The position numbers were made by a program, and so were the translations under genes. DNA of 64,000 bases from JABDMD01 sp965203475 (GTDB taxonomy: Bacteria; Pseudomonadota; Gammaproteobacteria; UBA4575), in NCBI GenBank assembly GCA_965203475.1, contig OZ241890.1:744001-808000 (forward strand), written 5' to 3'. Shown piece after piece: positions 15,860 to 24,851 of the stretch (position 1 is the stretch's first letter; each line of letters opens with the position of its first letter). The notes beneath the pieces were generated by a model that had not been told where the DNA came from, did no database searches, and was given only the letters and a program-made list of their open reading frames with translations.

Positions 15860-17761
15860 ATGATAAAAAAACTTTCACTCGGAATAATTGGCCATGTTGA
15901 CCATGGTAAAACAAGTTTAGTTAAAGCATTAACTGGAATAGATACTGATCGTTTAAAAGAAGAAAAAGAACGTGGTCTTTCAATTGAATTAGGTTTTTCA
16001 TATTTGCATACAAAAAATCAAGGAATAATTGACTTGATAGATGTCCCTGGCCACGAAAGTTTTATTCGCACGATGGTATCTGGAGCAACAGGGATTGATG
16101 GAATTATTCTAACAATTGCAGCAAATGAAGGAATCCAAAAACAAACATATGAACATTTTGAAATAGCGAAATTGCTAGGTATCAAGAAAGGGATAATTGT
16201 TGTTACAAAATCAGATCTTATTACACCTGATTTGCAGAATGATTTATTAGAAAAAATTAAAGTATTTGTGGAAAATAGTTTTCTACAATCTGCTCCTATA
16301 GTCTCTGTGTCTGCAATAAAAAATAAAGGCATAGATAATCTAAAGAATGAGCTTGAAGAATTATTTATAAAGCATAAGGCAAAAGGCATTAGTGATTATT
16401 TTTACTTACCTATTGATCGTGTATTTACTATTAAGGGCTTTGGAACCGTAGTTACTGGAACATTAAGGAATAGTGTCATTTCTTTAGGGGATGAGGTGGA
16501 AATAATGCCAAGTGGGTTACATGCACAAATCCGTCGAATTGAGGCGCATAATGAAGAGGTTGATATTGCGTATCCAGGACAACGTGTTGCCGTGAATCTA
16601 CGTAATATAGACAAATATCAAATATCGAGAGGATGCAGTTTAGTTTCTACTAATTATTTGAAGACGACAAGAGTTATCAATGCAGAATTTACTATACTCG
16701 ACAAAGTTGAACGAATTCCCAAAAGGAATGAGCAAATTAAGCTTTTGTTTGGTACGAGTGAGATATTAGCGAATTATAAAATATTGGATCAAACTAAATT
16801 AAAAGAAGGACATACATCAATAGTTCAGTTTAAATCGAAATGTGATATTGCGACACCTAATAACAACCTATTCATAGTTCGTACGTGCTCGCCACCCACA
16901 ACGATTGGCGGAGGAAAAATCACTGATAACAATCCAGGGAACACTTCGTATAATAATATTGATTTAGGATATATTGCTGATGCATCTTTAGGTAAGACCA
17001 ATAGTTTAATATACGAAAAAATTAAATATTCGGAAAACTCTGGCATTCGATTGGATGAGCTTGCAAAAAGCACAGCTGTACCTTCATACAAAATTAAGCG
17101 AATTGTAAATAATTTGCCTGTCATCATTATTGATGATGTTTTATTAATTTTAAAAAACAACATAGAGAGCCTATGTGAAAAAATACAGACATCTATTAAA
17201 GAGTTTCATTCTAATTATCCTGAAGACAGAGGGATATCTTCTGAGAAACTAAAATTATTATTACCCAAAGATATATCACCCAAAGTATATAAATATTTGT
17301 TGCAGTTATGCTTAGAAAAAAAAATTATTCGATATGAAAGCTACTTAATTTCCTCTTTTGAATTTAACCCGATAAATGAATTAAATCTAAAACAGAGAAA
17401 ACTTTATAATGAGATTGAAAGTATATTTAAAAATGGTCGGTTCAAAACTGCTGAACTCAAAGACGTGGTTGGTGTATCAGAAAATAAGAAGAAGTTATAT
17501 ATGCTTTTAAAAGGGGCTGGAATTTTGGTAGAGATAAAAAATAAAGATATTGGTCGCCCAATCGTATTTCATAAAGATACAATCCAGGAAACTATAGAAA
17601 TTCTAAATAATACATACGCAAATTCTAAATCATTCACAATTTCAGATTTTAGAAAATCACTAAATACATCTAGAAAATATGCTGTTCCTTTGCTGGAATA
17701 TCTAGATGCAAAAAAAATAACAAGAAGAGAAGGAGACTGCCGAACACTTTTTAATAGCTAA
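15860..17761 (+). CDS. selB: Selenocysteine-specific elongation factor
   Basis: GTPase that brings selenocysteyl-tRNA(Sec) to UGA codons marked by a SECIS hairpin. The 633-residue protein has the GTPase motifs IIGHVDHGKTSLVKALTG (residues 7-24), the effector region RLKEEKERGLSIELGF, DVPGHESFI near residue 66 and VTKSD near 117, EF-Tu-like domains II/III (IKGFGTVVTGTLRNS near 195; the GGGKI segment near 350), and C-terminal winged helices from about 370 that bind the SECIS loop. Its stop is only 35 bases ahead of tRNA-Sec, so selB and selC probably form one transcript. Confidence 0.96.
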   Translation: MIKKLSLGIIGHVDHGKTSLVKALTGIDTDRLKEEKERGLSIELGFSYLHTKNQGIIDLIDVPGHESFIRTMVSGATGIDGIILTIAANEGIQKQTYEHFEIAKLLGIKKGIIVVTKSDLITPDLQNDLLEKIKVFVENSFLQSAPIVSVSAIKNKGIDNLKNELEELFIKHKAKGISDYFYLPIDRVFTIKGFGTVVTGTLRNSVISLGDEVEIMPSGLHAQIRRIEAHNEEVDIAYPGQRVAVNLRNIDKYQISRGCSLVSTNYLKTTRVINAEFTILDKVERIPKRNEQIKLLFGTSEILANYKILDQTKLKEGHTSIVQFKSKCDIATPNNNLFIVRTCSPPTTIGGGKITDNNPGNTSYNNIDLGYIADASLGKTNSLIYEKIKYSENSGIRLDELAKSTAVPSYKIKRIVNNLPVIIIDDVLLILKNNIESLCEKIQTSIKEFHSNYPEDRGISSEKLKLLLPKDISPKVYKYLLQLCLEKKIIRYESYLISSFEFNPINELNLKQRKLYNEIESIFKNGRFKTAELKDVVGVSENKKKLYMLLKGAGILVEIKNKDIGRPIVFHKDTIQETIEILNNTYANSKSFTISDFRKSLNTSRKYAVPLLEYLDAKKITRREGDCRTLFNS

Positions 17762-17796
17762 TAATAAAGCAACAACAAATCATCTATATTTTAAAC

Positions 17797-17889
17797 GGAG
17801 GCGAATGGAGTCTGGTGGCTTCCCTAGTCTTCAAAACTAGCGACTTGCTAAATGCGAGTGGTGGGTTCGATTCCCATCCGCCTCCGCCA
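17797..17889 (+). tRNA. selC: tRNA-Sec (anticodon TCA)
   Basis: 93 bases including an encoded CCA. The acceptor GGAGGCG pairs with CGCCTCC, followed by GCCA. The anticodon arm CTAGTCTTCAAAACTAG presents TCA. The variable arm is long, and the T arm contains GGTTCGATTCCC. Length and the long variable arm fit tRNA-Sec; it follows selB by 35 bases. Confidence 0.95.
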
Positions 17890-18214
17890 AATACCCAAAC
17901 CGAGCGAATATACAGTTGCTATCACATTGAACAAATTATTTTGTGTGTAACAAATGACGTGATAGTGACACTTACTTTAGCTTCTTTGTCTACAACAAAA
18001 CAGCTTACATATATAGGAATAAATCCGAGTTATTACTTGAACAAAATTATACAATAGTGTACAAATTGTATGACAATAATGTATAAGTAACTGGATATTT
18101 CATGCGCTCAAGCAGCATTAAATGTATCTAAGCATTGTATTTATTCGTGTCAAATGAATTCAGCTTATTTGAGGATATTAATGTCTTTGAGAAATATTTA
18201 TAGGACAAAATGAT
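17890..18214. other. Intergenic region after tRNA-Sec, nothing recognised
   Basis: About 325 bases of AT-rich DNA. A frame runs through the tRNA and into this stretch, but it has no ribosome site and overlaps the tRNA, so I discard it. It should contain the promoter of the TauE-like gene; GTATGACAATAATGTATAAG near 18067-18087 is a possible promoter region. Confidence 0.4.
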
Positions 18215-19105
18215 ATGGATCTGACCCTTTACTGGTTCATGTTACCAGTTTCAATTTGTGTGGCGACAACTGCGATGTTGAGTGGTATCGGTGGAGCAGC
18301 TTTATTTGTGCCAATTTTTCTCATTATTTTTCCGATCTTGGGAGAACAATATGTAATGGAAAGTGCAGTCGCTGCAATTGGTGTAGGTTTGTTTAGTGAG
18401 CTTTTTGGATTTACGTCTGGATTTATTGCTTATTCTTATCGAAGACTAATTGATTTTAAAATCACAAAAACATTCCTCATGATTGCTGTGCCGACTGCAT
18501 TTGTGGGGGCATTAATATCGCATTTTGTAAATAGCACATTATTGAAATTTATGTACGGCGCTTTGGTTTTAGCAATGGCTTGGGTGTTAATCAATGAAAA
18601 TAAAGATCAACCTGATGTTGTTGCAGGTGATCAAGATGCAAATGATGCTGATATGAGGAAAATCACTTCTCGAGATGGCGTAGTTTACAGATATAAATTT
18701 AGAGGTGCTGTCGATCGTAATAATGGCACTACTTCCTTTGGAGGTTTTTTAACTGGTCTGTTAGGAGTAGGGATTGGCGAAGTAACAATGCCACAACTTG
18801 TTAAAAAAGTAGGTGTTCCAGTTGGAGTTGCTGCAGGAAGCTCGGTGTCTATAGTTATTGCAACTGTATTGGCTGCTTCATTTACTCATATTGGTGCGTT
18901 AATTGCCGGGGGTGGACTTGGTGCAGTTCCTTGGAACATAGTAATGTATACAGCTCCTGGTTGTTTAATTGGTGGACAGATTGGACCCAGGCTTCAAGGT
19001 AAAATTTCTTCTCGTACAATTGAACGTTTTATAGCCGGTGTCTTTACTGTAATTGGAGTTGCAATGTTTGTGATTGTTTTTAAAGAAAGTAAGGCATATT
19101 TCTAA
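18215..19105 (+). CDS. TauE/SafE family membrane permease (putative sulfite/anion exporter)
   Basis: A 296-residue inner membrane protein with about eight hydrophobic segments in two halves. Each half starts with a glycine-rich helix typical of TauE/SafE: MLSGIGGAALFVPIFL near residue 22 and TSFGGFLTGLLGVGIGEVTMP near residue 170. A soluble loop of about 50 residues (from NENKDQPDVV to GAVDRNN) separates the halves. Family members export sulfite, sulfoacetate or other organosulfur anions. A universal stress protein gene follows after 22 bases, so the two may be one operon. In a sulfur oxidiser, sulfite export is a plausible role. Confidence 0.85.
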   Translation: MDLTLYWFMLPVSICVATTAMLSGIGGAALFVPIFLIIFPILGEQYVMESAVAAIGVGLFSELFGFTSGFIAYSYRRLIDFKITKTFLMIAVPTAFVGALISHFVNSTLLKFMYGALVLAMAWVLINENKDQPDVVAGDQDANDADMRKITSRDGVVYRYKFRGAVDRNNGTTSFGGFLTGLLGVGIGEVTMPQLVKKVGVPVGVAAGSSVSIVIATVLAASFTHIGALIAGGGLGAVPWNIVMYTAPGCLIGGQIGPRLQGKISSRTIERFIAGVFTVIGVAMFVIVFKESKAYF

Positions 19106-19127
19106 GGCAACATAAGAAATACATGCC

Positions 19128-19982
19128 ATGCAGAATTATAACCACATATTATTCCCTACTGCCTTAACACAACAGTCTTTAATGATTGGTAAACGCGCTG
19201 CAAATATTGCCGAACAGGTAGGTGCAAAATTAAGTTTAATTCATGTAATTGAAACACAAAAAAATTATGGTGTAGGAAACGAAGCTACAAATAAAAAATT
19301 GACTGAGGATAAGAAGCAGCAACTTGCAAAATTAGGAAAAGAACTTTCAGTAGACATAGCAGACCAGTGTCTTCAAGTGGGCGCACCAAAGCATGTAATT
19401 CTTGAATACGCAAAAAAAATTAATTGCGATTTAATATTAATTGCGAGCCATTCTAGGCATGGGTTTGCGCATTTGCTAGGCTCCACTGCAGTGTCCGTAA
19501 TACACAGTGCTCCTTGTGATGTTTTAACTATTCGTGTTGGTGGCCCGATTATAAAAAATTATGACAATGCACTTTTCCCAACCGCACTTGTCGATCATTC
19601 AAGGATGGTTGCAGAACGCGCAGTATCCTTTACCAAAAGTGTTGGTGCTAATTTAAGCCTGTTGCATGCAGTTGAGCCAATAACAGGTTTTGGATTTGGT
19701 TCAGTTAGCTCAGATACCATCGAAGCTGAGTTAGAAAAAGCTGCATTTAAACAACTATATGAATTAACGAAAAACTTAAATATAGCGAAAGAAGACCTGT
19801 ATGTTAAAAGTGGCTCACCAAAATCTATAATCCTTGAAACAGCTCATGAGCTAGCAGCAGATATTATTATTATTGCAAGCCACGGACGTCATGGAGTTGC
19901 TCAACTATTAGGTTCAACCGCGATTGCTGTCGTGCATAGTGCTAAGTGTGACGTATTAACCGTTCGCATCAAAGAAAAGTAG
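19128..19982 (+). CDS. Tandem universal stress protein
   Basis: A 284-residue cytoplasmic protein made of two UspA domains (about 1-140 and 145-284). Each ends in the ATP-binding signature with the family's G-2x-G-9x-G-S/T spacing: ASHSRHGFAHLLGSTAVSV then HSAPCDVLTIR, and ASHGRHGVAQLLGSTAIAV then HSAKCDVLTVR. Each half starts with an NHILFPTAL- or DNALFPTAL-type strand. It lies 22 bases after the TauE-like gene. Such proteins are induced under stress or starvation; the specific role here is unknown. Confidence 0.9.
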   Translation: MQNYNHILFPTALTQQSLMIGKRAANIAEQVGAKLSLIHVIETQKNYGVGNEATNKKLTEDKKQQLAKLGKELSVDIADQCLQVGAPKHVILEYAKKINCDLILIASHSRHGFAHLLGSTAVSVIHSAPCDVLTIRVGGPIIKNYDNALFPTALVDHSRMVAERAVSFTKSVGANLSLLHAVEPITGFGFGSVSSDTIEAELEKAAFKQLYELTKNLNIAKEDLYVKSGSPKSIILETAHELAADIIIIASHGRHGVAQLLGSTAIAVVHSAKCDVLTVRIKEK

Positions 19983-20046
19983 TAACAGTAACCGAAGAAT
20001 AAATCAGGTTATCCTTATCTCAATTTATTTAGAATATTAAATTATT

Positions 20047-21846
20047 CTATTTATAACTATAACATTCCTCAATCGCTTGGCGTGTCACAACACCATAAAT
20101 TTTATCAGTGCCGATTTGTTTAACAACAAGCGCTTCACTTTGTTGATCAGTTAAATATTTAAGAGCCAATTCTAAAGTAGCTTGAGAATAAATTGATGTG
20201 GCTTGTAAACGTTTAGCAGGTATATCTGCCAAATCTATTATTTGATTCTCGTCTGCTGTTTGATTTGTGCTATTTGAATCAGTAATTAAATGTTTGTTGC
20301 TAGCATTCTTAATTAAATTTATTTGAACAAAGTTCGCAAGATCTAAAGTTGGTAATAAATTAATTGTTTCGTCATCCTTCTTAAAAATAATCCACTCAGA
20401 ATTATCTGTTAATATTTTTTTTACTTCTGAATGGGTTTGATAACGATCGGCGAGTATAAAACTTCGATTCATTACTGAAACTACACCGAGGCTTCGCAAG
20501 GTTTGTGTAATAGGATTATTATGGTAATCAAGCCCCATCTCACGAAGCAATGTTATAAACACAGATTCTTTGCCAAACAGTCCTTTTGTGACTAGGGCGG
20601 CGCTCGCAATCGCAAGCAAGCCTGGCAGCACAATATTTGGATTAAGCGTTAGTTCTCCTAAAGCAAAAAGTGCAGCGAGTGGTGCATTTAGTGCTGCACC
20701 CATCATCGCACCCATGCCTAACATTGCATAAAATCCAGAATTAGATTCCAATCCAGGTAAAGATCCGGCAGCAAGCCCAAAAGCTGCACCTGCTGTAGCT
20801 CCCATTACTAGGGTAGGGCCAATTAAGCCAGCAGGTACTCCCATTCCAGCACCAATTCCAGTAGCCAATACTTTGCAGATTGCAATACTGAGCATGAGCC
20901 AAATTCCTGCTGTACCTAAAAATGCTGCATTTACTGTGTCATAACCGATACTCATTATTCCCGGTACAGCCATAGATATGATTCCCATACATAATCCGGC
21001 AATTGTAGTTCGTTGCCAAAATTGAAGATCGTAGTATTTAGCTCTTCGTGCAGTGAATTGAACAATAGCAATGAACATTGCAGCAAGGCAGCCAATAATC
21101 ACACCTAAAATTATAATATAAGGTAGTTCAATTTGAGAATGTAAACCTAGGGGCGGGACCTGAAAAGCTGGCTCTCTACCATAAATAGTAAAACTAACTA
21201 CAGTGGCACTTCCGGCTGCTAATATTATGGGAACGAAACCTGCAACAGTGTATTCCATTAACACGACTTCCAATGCAAATACCACTCCCGCTAAAGGAGT
21301 GTTAAAGGCTGCCGCTATAGCTGCTGCTGCTCCGCACCCAACAAGCTTTCTGATGCTGTTGTTTGGTAATTGTAAGCTTTGCCCCACTAAACTAGAAATA
21401 GAACAACCCATTTGTACACTAGGAGTTTCTCTACCAACAGATTGTCCCGAAATTATACAAATTGCTGCACCAATGAACTGCATAAATAAACTGTTTCTTG
21501 GCATATGGCCTTCGTAGTAACTCAACCGTTCCAATACCAATACCATTCCTACACGTGCTGGAGGTTTTGTTAGCGCATGAAATAACAGTCCTACGGCTAA
21601 GCCACCAAGCAATGGCAAGGAAAATCGCCAAAATAAACTTAAGCCTTCATAATTTTCGGGATCATTATTTGGCAGCATCCCCGCCTGAATTGATTCAATA
21701 AGAAGTCTGAACAGTACAATGATAAGACCTGTAATCAGACCAATGATAATTCCAAGCAAAGATAAAAGTACTAAACCATGATGGCTTGAAAGCCGCATGT
21801 GCATGGCTTCAAGCGAGGGCGTTAGTAATCGTTTAAATATGCTCAA
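20047..21846 (-). CDS. clcA: ClC-type chloride channel/antiporter with CBS domains
   Basis: A 599-residue inner membrane ClC protein. Visible: the N-terminal helix region GLVLLSLLGIIIGLITGLIIVLFRLL, the selectivity and gating loop SGQSVGRETPSVQMG, with GRETP in place of the usual GREGP but the gating Glu kept, AFNTPLAGVVFALE, and the later GAGMGVPAGLIGPTLVMGA (family GxFxP region) and LNAPLAALFALGEL. A C-terminal cytosolic part from about 430 carries two CBS-like segments. It is transcribed away from the dehalogenase cluster, with a 226-base gap to the next gene. Because dichloromethane dehalogenation releases HCl, chloride export is a reasonable role; ClC export is known to limit growth on dichloromethane in methylobacteria. 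Confidence 0.9.
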   Translation of the reverse strand: MSIFKRLLTPSLEAMHMRLSSHHGLVLLSLLGIIIGLITGLIIVLFRLLIESIQAGMLPNNDPENYEGLSLFWRFSLPLLGGLAVGLLFHALTKPPARVGMVLVLERLSYYEGHMPRNSLFMQFIGAAICIISGQSVGRETPSVQMGCSISSLVGQSLQLPNNSIRKLVGCGAAAAIAAAFNTPLAGVVFALEVVLMEYTVAGFVPIILAAGSATVVSFTIYGREPAFQVPPLGLHSQIELPYIIILGVIIGCLAAMFIAIVQFTARRAKYYDLQFWQRTTIAGLCMGIISMAVPGIMSIGYDTVNAAFLGTAGIWLMLSIAICKVLATGIGAGMGVPAGLIGPTLVMGATAGAAFGLAAGSLPGLESNSGFYAMLGMGAMMGAALNAPLAALFALGELTLNPNIVLPGLLAIASAALVTKGLFGKESVFITLLREMGLDYHNNPITQTLRSLGVVSVMNRSFILADRYQTHSEVKKILTDNSEWIIFKKDDETINLLPTLDLANFVQINLIKNASNKHLITDSNSTNQTADENQIIDLADIPAKRLQATSIYSQATLELALKYLTDQQSEALVVKQIGTDKIYGVVTRQAIEECYSYK

Positions 21847-21927
21847 TAGATAGTAAATGGGTCGTAATAGGGTTAGAAATGAACCTCAACACCACCTTGT
21901 CTTTGGATAGAATCAGTATTAACTATA

Positions 21928-21937
21928 CTATACAATA
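21928..21937 (-). promoter_or_regulatory. TATTGTATAG motif upstream of clcA
   Basis: CTATACAATA on the plus strand, i.e. TATTGTATAG reading towards clcA, about 82 bases ahead of its ATG. The core TATTGTATA recurs in the dcmA and dcmR promoter regions. In AT-rich DNA chance matches are possible. Confidence 0.35.
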
Positions 21938-22072
21938 TTAACGTTTATCACTTATTTGAATAGTAAAGAATAAGAAAATATAATTAATTATTTGATTAAA
22001 AATAGTACAACGATTAAATAATCAACTCATAATGTATGGAATTTATGAGTCTTACATTACTAGGAGAAACGC

Positions 22073-22597
22073 ATGAATAAGGCATTCGACATACTCAACT
22101 CATATCCATCAGACGGGCCACATCCAGATTATAAAGAACAATTAATGCTGTTTGGTCAGTTTGAAGGAACTTGGAAAATGGAGATTAAGTTCTTAGATGA
22201 TGATGGAAATACTATTTTTGACGGACTTGGGAAATGGGCTTTTGCATGGGTATTGGATGGTCGTGTAATGCAAGATGTACTGACATTTCCTGACTTACAT
22301 AATCCGAACTTGGTAGAACCCGGTAAACGAAATATTGGAACATCACTTCGACACTACAATCCGAAGACAAATATTTGGCGCGTCGTGTGGATAGGTGCAT
22401 CCAGTAATAATTTATGCTTTTTAGAAGCTAAGCAAGACGGAGACGATCTCTTATTGGAACGCAAAGAATCTGGCTTATCCTTTTTAGAATGGCGGTTTTC
22501 AGATATTACGAAAGATTCATTTCACTGGACCGGTCACTACTCAAAAGACGATGGAGAAACGTGGATTCTAGAGCAAGAGATGTATGCCACAAGATAA
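22073..22597 (+). CDS. Lipocalin-like DUF1579-type protein
   Basis: A 174-residue protein without a signal peptide. FGQFEGTWKMEIKFLDDDG near residue 25 followed by alternating strands (GKWAFAWVLDGRVMQDVL, IGTSLRHYNPKTNIWRVVWIG, DLLLERKE, WRFSDITKDSFHWTGHYSKDDGETW) fits the small beta-barrel families that include DUF1579. The function of these is unknown. ATG 22073 follows TAGGAGA. The gene precedes dcmA on the same strand with 236 bases between, and dcmA has its own promoter, so the two need not share a transcript. It could bind a small hydrophobic ligand. Confidence 0.65.
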   Translation: MNKAFDILNSYPSDGPHPDYKEQLMLFGQFEGTWKMEIKFLDDDGNTIFDGLGKWAFAWVLDGRVMQDVLTFPDLHNPNLVEPGKRNIGTSLRHYNPKTNIWRVVWIGASSNNLCFLEAKQDGDDLLLERKESGLSFLEWRFSDITKDSFHWTGHYSKDDGETWILEQEMYATR

Positions 22598-22696
22598 AAA
22601 CTGGCTAGAGGAAACCCGCGAACAGCAGTATTGATTAGAGATGAGGATTTATTTGGTCTAACAAGAATTACTCAATAACAATATATTTGTATATAA

Positions 22697-22725
22697 TTGA
22701 CTATTATTGTATAACTATGTATAGT
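22697..22725 (+). promoter_or_regulatory. Sigma70-type promoter of dcmA, with TATTGTATAA in the spacer
   Basis: TTGACT (22697-22702) and TATAGT (22720-22725) are separated by 17 bases, close to consensus. The spacer holds TATTGTATAA (22705-22714), a motif also found in the candidate dcmR promoter and, as TATTGTATAG, ahead of clcA. It is a candidate operator of the DcmR-like protein. Confidence 0.6.
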
Positions 22726-22790
22726 TGAAACAGCTACAATTGGATAGATAACCCAATTTGGCAATAAATCTTGATAATTTATAAGACTGT

Positions 22791-22809
22791 GATCTGGCCT
22801 ATCCAGATC
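22791..22809 (+). promoter_or_regulatory. Inverted repeat in the dcmA leader
   Basis: GATCTGG-CCTAT-CCAGATC, a perfect 7-bp inverted repeat 24 bases ahead of the dcmA start, just before the ribosome site GAGGAGA. It could be an operator or an mRNA hairpin. Confidence 0.45.
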
Positions 22810-22833
22810 AACTAGAAAAGTGAGGAGAATTAG

Positions 22834-23637
22834 ATGAGTACCTTACGTTACCTCCACCATCCAGCATCGCAACCATGTCGTGCTGCACTGCAATTCATGC
22901 TTGAGAATAATATTGAATTTGAAGAAGAGGTTGTTGATATCACGACGGATATTAATGAACGCCCTGAATTTAGAGAGAAATACAATCCAACCGGTCAGGT
23001 TCCAATACTTGTAGATGGAGATTTTACAATTTGGGAAAGTGCTGCCATTGCGTACTACCTAAGTGAAAAATATAACTGTCCTGATCATTGGTGGGGACGT
23101 GATGTACAAGAACGTGGACGCGTCCAACAATTCATGAATTGGTATGCTTATACACTCCGCCTAGGGGGTGGAGCATTTCACTGGACAATTTTTGCGCCCA
23201 TGATTTATGGATACGATAAAGATTTTTCTAAAGAAATAAAAAGAGGACGTTTTCTTCTGTATGAATCTTTAGATATTATGGAGAATTATTGGTTAAAAGA
23301 TCGTGAATTTTTATGTGGTGACACCATTAGTTATCCCGATCTTGCAGCTAATCAAGATCTCATATCCCATGATGCGGGCAAAATTATTCCTGACGCGGTT
23401 TGGGATAAACATCCAAAAGTAAAAACATGGTTTGCAAAACTGAAAGCTCGTCCTCATGCTAAAACGGTTAGTAATTGGCAATATGAAAATGTAGGAAAAA
23501 TTATAAATGAAGGTGTTAAATTCGAATTTAAACGAAAGACAGCTGTACTAAAAGGCACAGAACTTCATAGTGGTCATAATCATGGAATTTCTTATGTTGG
23601 AGATGACGATTCTTATCTAAAAGAACAACAATGCTAA
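22834..23637 (+). CDS. dcmA: Dichloromethane dehalogenase (theta-class glutathione S-transferase)
   Basis: Glutathione-dependent enzyme converting dichloromethane to formaldehyde and two HCl. The 267-residue protein follows the methylobacterial DcmA sequence, as I recall it, nearly segment by segment: LHHPASQPCR (Ser12), EFEEEVVDITTDINER, YNPTGQVPILVDG, WESAAIAYYL, WYAYTLRLGGGAFHW (Trp117), LENYWL-type MENYWLKDREFLCGD, and the distinctive tail RPHAKTVSNWQYENVGKII, FKRKTAVLKGTE, SGHNHGI. This tail is not seen in ordinary GSTs. It has its own promoter, and a DcmR-type regulator lies 2.2 kb downstream. The lipocalin-like gene precedes it. A DcmA in a sulfur-oxidising gammaproteobacterial setting is unusual. 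The actual substrate range must be tested; a related dihalomethane or methyl halide is possible. Confidence 0.85.
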   Translation: MSTLRYLHHPASQPCRAALQFMLENNIEFEEEVVDITTDINERPEFREKYNPTGQVPILVDGDFTIWESAAIAYYLSEKYNCPDHWWGRDVQERGRVQQFMNWYAYTLRLGGGAFHWTIFAPMIYGYDKDFSKEIKRGRFLLYESLDIMENYWLKDREFLCGDTISYPDLAANQDLISHDAGKIIPDAVWDKHPKVKTWFAKLKARPHAKTVSNWQYENVGKIINEGVKFEFKRKTAVLKGTELHSGHNHGISYVGDDDSYLKEQQC

Positions 23638-23786
23638 CTGGAAACGTACTCCTCCTTCCTGACTAGGGTGCTAGCGTTGTGGTCTCGGTACAAATCGAAA
23701 GTAAGTGCTTAAGATTTAGGAGACCTCTACTGCAAGGGTGCACATTAAACCCCGTGCACCCTTGTAAACTAAATTTCTAATAACCC
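23638..23786. other. Structured spacer between dcmA and the CmcJ-like gene
   Basis: Besides the hairpin at 23733-23764, GGTCTC near 23680 can pair with GAGACC near 23720 across about 35 bases. I do not recognise a known RNA family. No ribosome site precedes the next gene. Confidence 0.35.
23733..23764 (+). terminator. Hairpin downstream of dcmA
   Basis: CAAGGGTGCAC (23733-23743) and GTGCACCCTTG (23754-23764) form an 11-bp perfect stem with a 10-base loop. Only a weak T content follows (TAAACTAAATTTCT), so it may attenuate rather than fully stop transcription into the next gene. Confidence 0.55.
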
Positions 23787-23789
23787 TTG

Positions 23790-24776
23790 GTGAATATATT
23801 TCCTGTTAATACAAGTACAAAACTTACGTATCTTGATGATTCAATAGAGTCCACGCTTTATCGAAACGGAAAAGTTTTTACTACACGCGACAAAGATGGG
23901 AATGATGGTGAATACCAAGGTGCAGCTTTAGATTGTCGCATCGTTACAATACGTGACGCCCGCTGCTATGAGCTATTTGCACCTAAACAATTAGATGTGC
24001 ACGGATTTGAATTACTTCATGAGCCACTGAATTTTTCTGAAGAACAGTTTTTAGATAACCAACGCGTTGTTGAAAATTATTATTTAGAGTGTACAGAAAT
24101 TGTAAAACAAGCAACGAAAGCGCCTTATGCTTTTGCATTCGATCATAATATTCGTTGGCCATCGCATGGCCAACATAAAATTCGAATTGCAGGAGGTCAG
24201 CAAGTACAAGCTCCAATTCATTATGTACATGGAGATTATACGCTTACCAGTGCACCGCAACGCTTACACGCTTTAGCTAAACAGCCATTGAGCAGTGATA
24301 CATTGCATTCAGTAGCATGGAATGTAAACGAGCCACTTATAAATACAGGAATTATCGATGATACTTTACATACTGGAAGGCGGTTTGCGTTCATCAATGT
24401 TTGGCGCAATATTGATGATTCATCTGTCATGAGCGAGCCCCTTGCATTGTGTGACGGAAATAGTAAGACGAATCAAGATCTCGTAGTTTTTGAAATTCAC
24501 TATACTAATCGTGTTGGAGAAAACTACTTTACAAAATATTCGCCAAAACATGAGTGGTGGTATTATCCTCGTATGACACGAGATGAAGTATTATTGATTA
24601 AACAGTGGGATTCAGCTGGAAGATTTGCACTGTATGATGGGATTCTCGAAGATTCACAATTCAGAGATTCACCTTGCACATTTAGTTTTCATTCGGCGTT
24701 CCATGATCCAAATACACCCATAGATGCTCCATTACGAAAGAGCATTGAGGTGAGATGTGTAGTTATTTTTGATTAA
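23790..24776 (+). CDS. CmcJ/NvfI-type oxidoreductase-like protein
   Basis: A protein of about 328 residues resembling the CmcJ/AsaB/NvfI family: the N-terminal TKLTYLDDSIESTLYRNGKV, a central HNIRWP and VHGDYTLTSAPQRL segment, FAFINVWRNID, the HEWWYYPRMTRDEVLLIKQWDS motif, and the C-terminal TFSFHSAFHDPNTPIDAPLRKSIEVRCVVIF. These are 2-oxoglutarate/iron enzyme-like proteins that mostly modify natural products. His and Asp residues in VHGDY and FHSAFHD could be metal ligands. The start is uncertain: GTG 23790 or the TTG just before it, neither with a ribosome site. Lying between two glutathione enzymes, it may act on a related substrate, but no activity can be claimed. Confidence 0.65.
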   Translation: MNIFPVNTSTKLTYLDDSIESTLYRNGKVFTTRDKDGNDGEYQGAALDCRIVTIRDARCYELFAPKQLDVHGFELLHEPLNFSEEQFLDNQRVVENYYLECTEIVKQATKAPYAFAFDHNIRWPSHGQHKIRIAGGQQVQAPIHYVHGDYTLTSAPQRLHALAKQPLSSDTLHSVAWNVNEPLINTGIIDDTLHTGRRFAFINVWRNIDDSSVMSEPLALCDGNSKTNQDLVVFEIHYTNRVGENYFTKYSPKHEWWYYPRMTRDEVLLIKQWDSAGRFALYDGILEDSQFRDSPCTFSFHSAFHDPNTPIDAPLRKSIEVRCVVIFD

Positions 24777-24851
24777 TATTAAATACAACCTAGCGAGTTA
24801 AATTAGTAATTTATAAATTTATGAAGATGCAGGAATCGAAGGAGGTACGTC

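Noticed and set aside
17815..18057. 80-codon plus-strand frame overlapping tRNA-Sec
   Set aside because: It starts inside the tRNA gene and has no ribosome site; the RNA explains the sequence.
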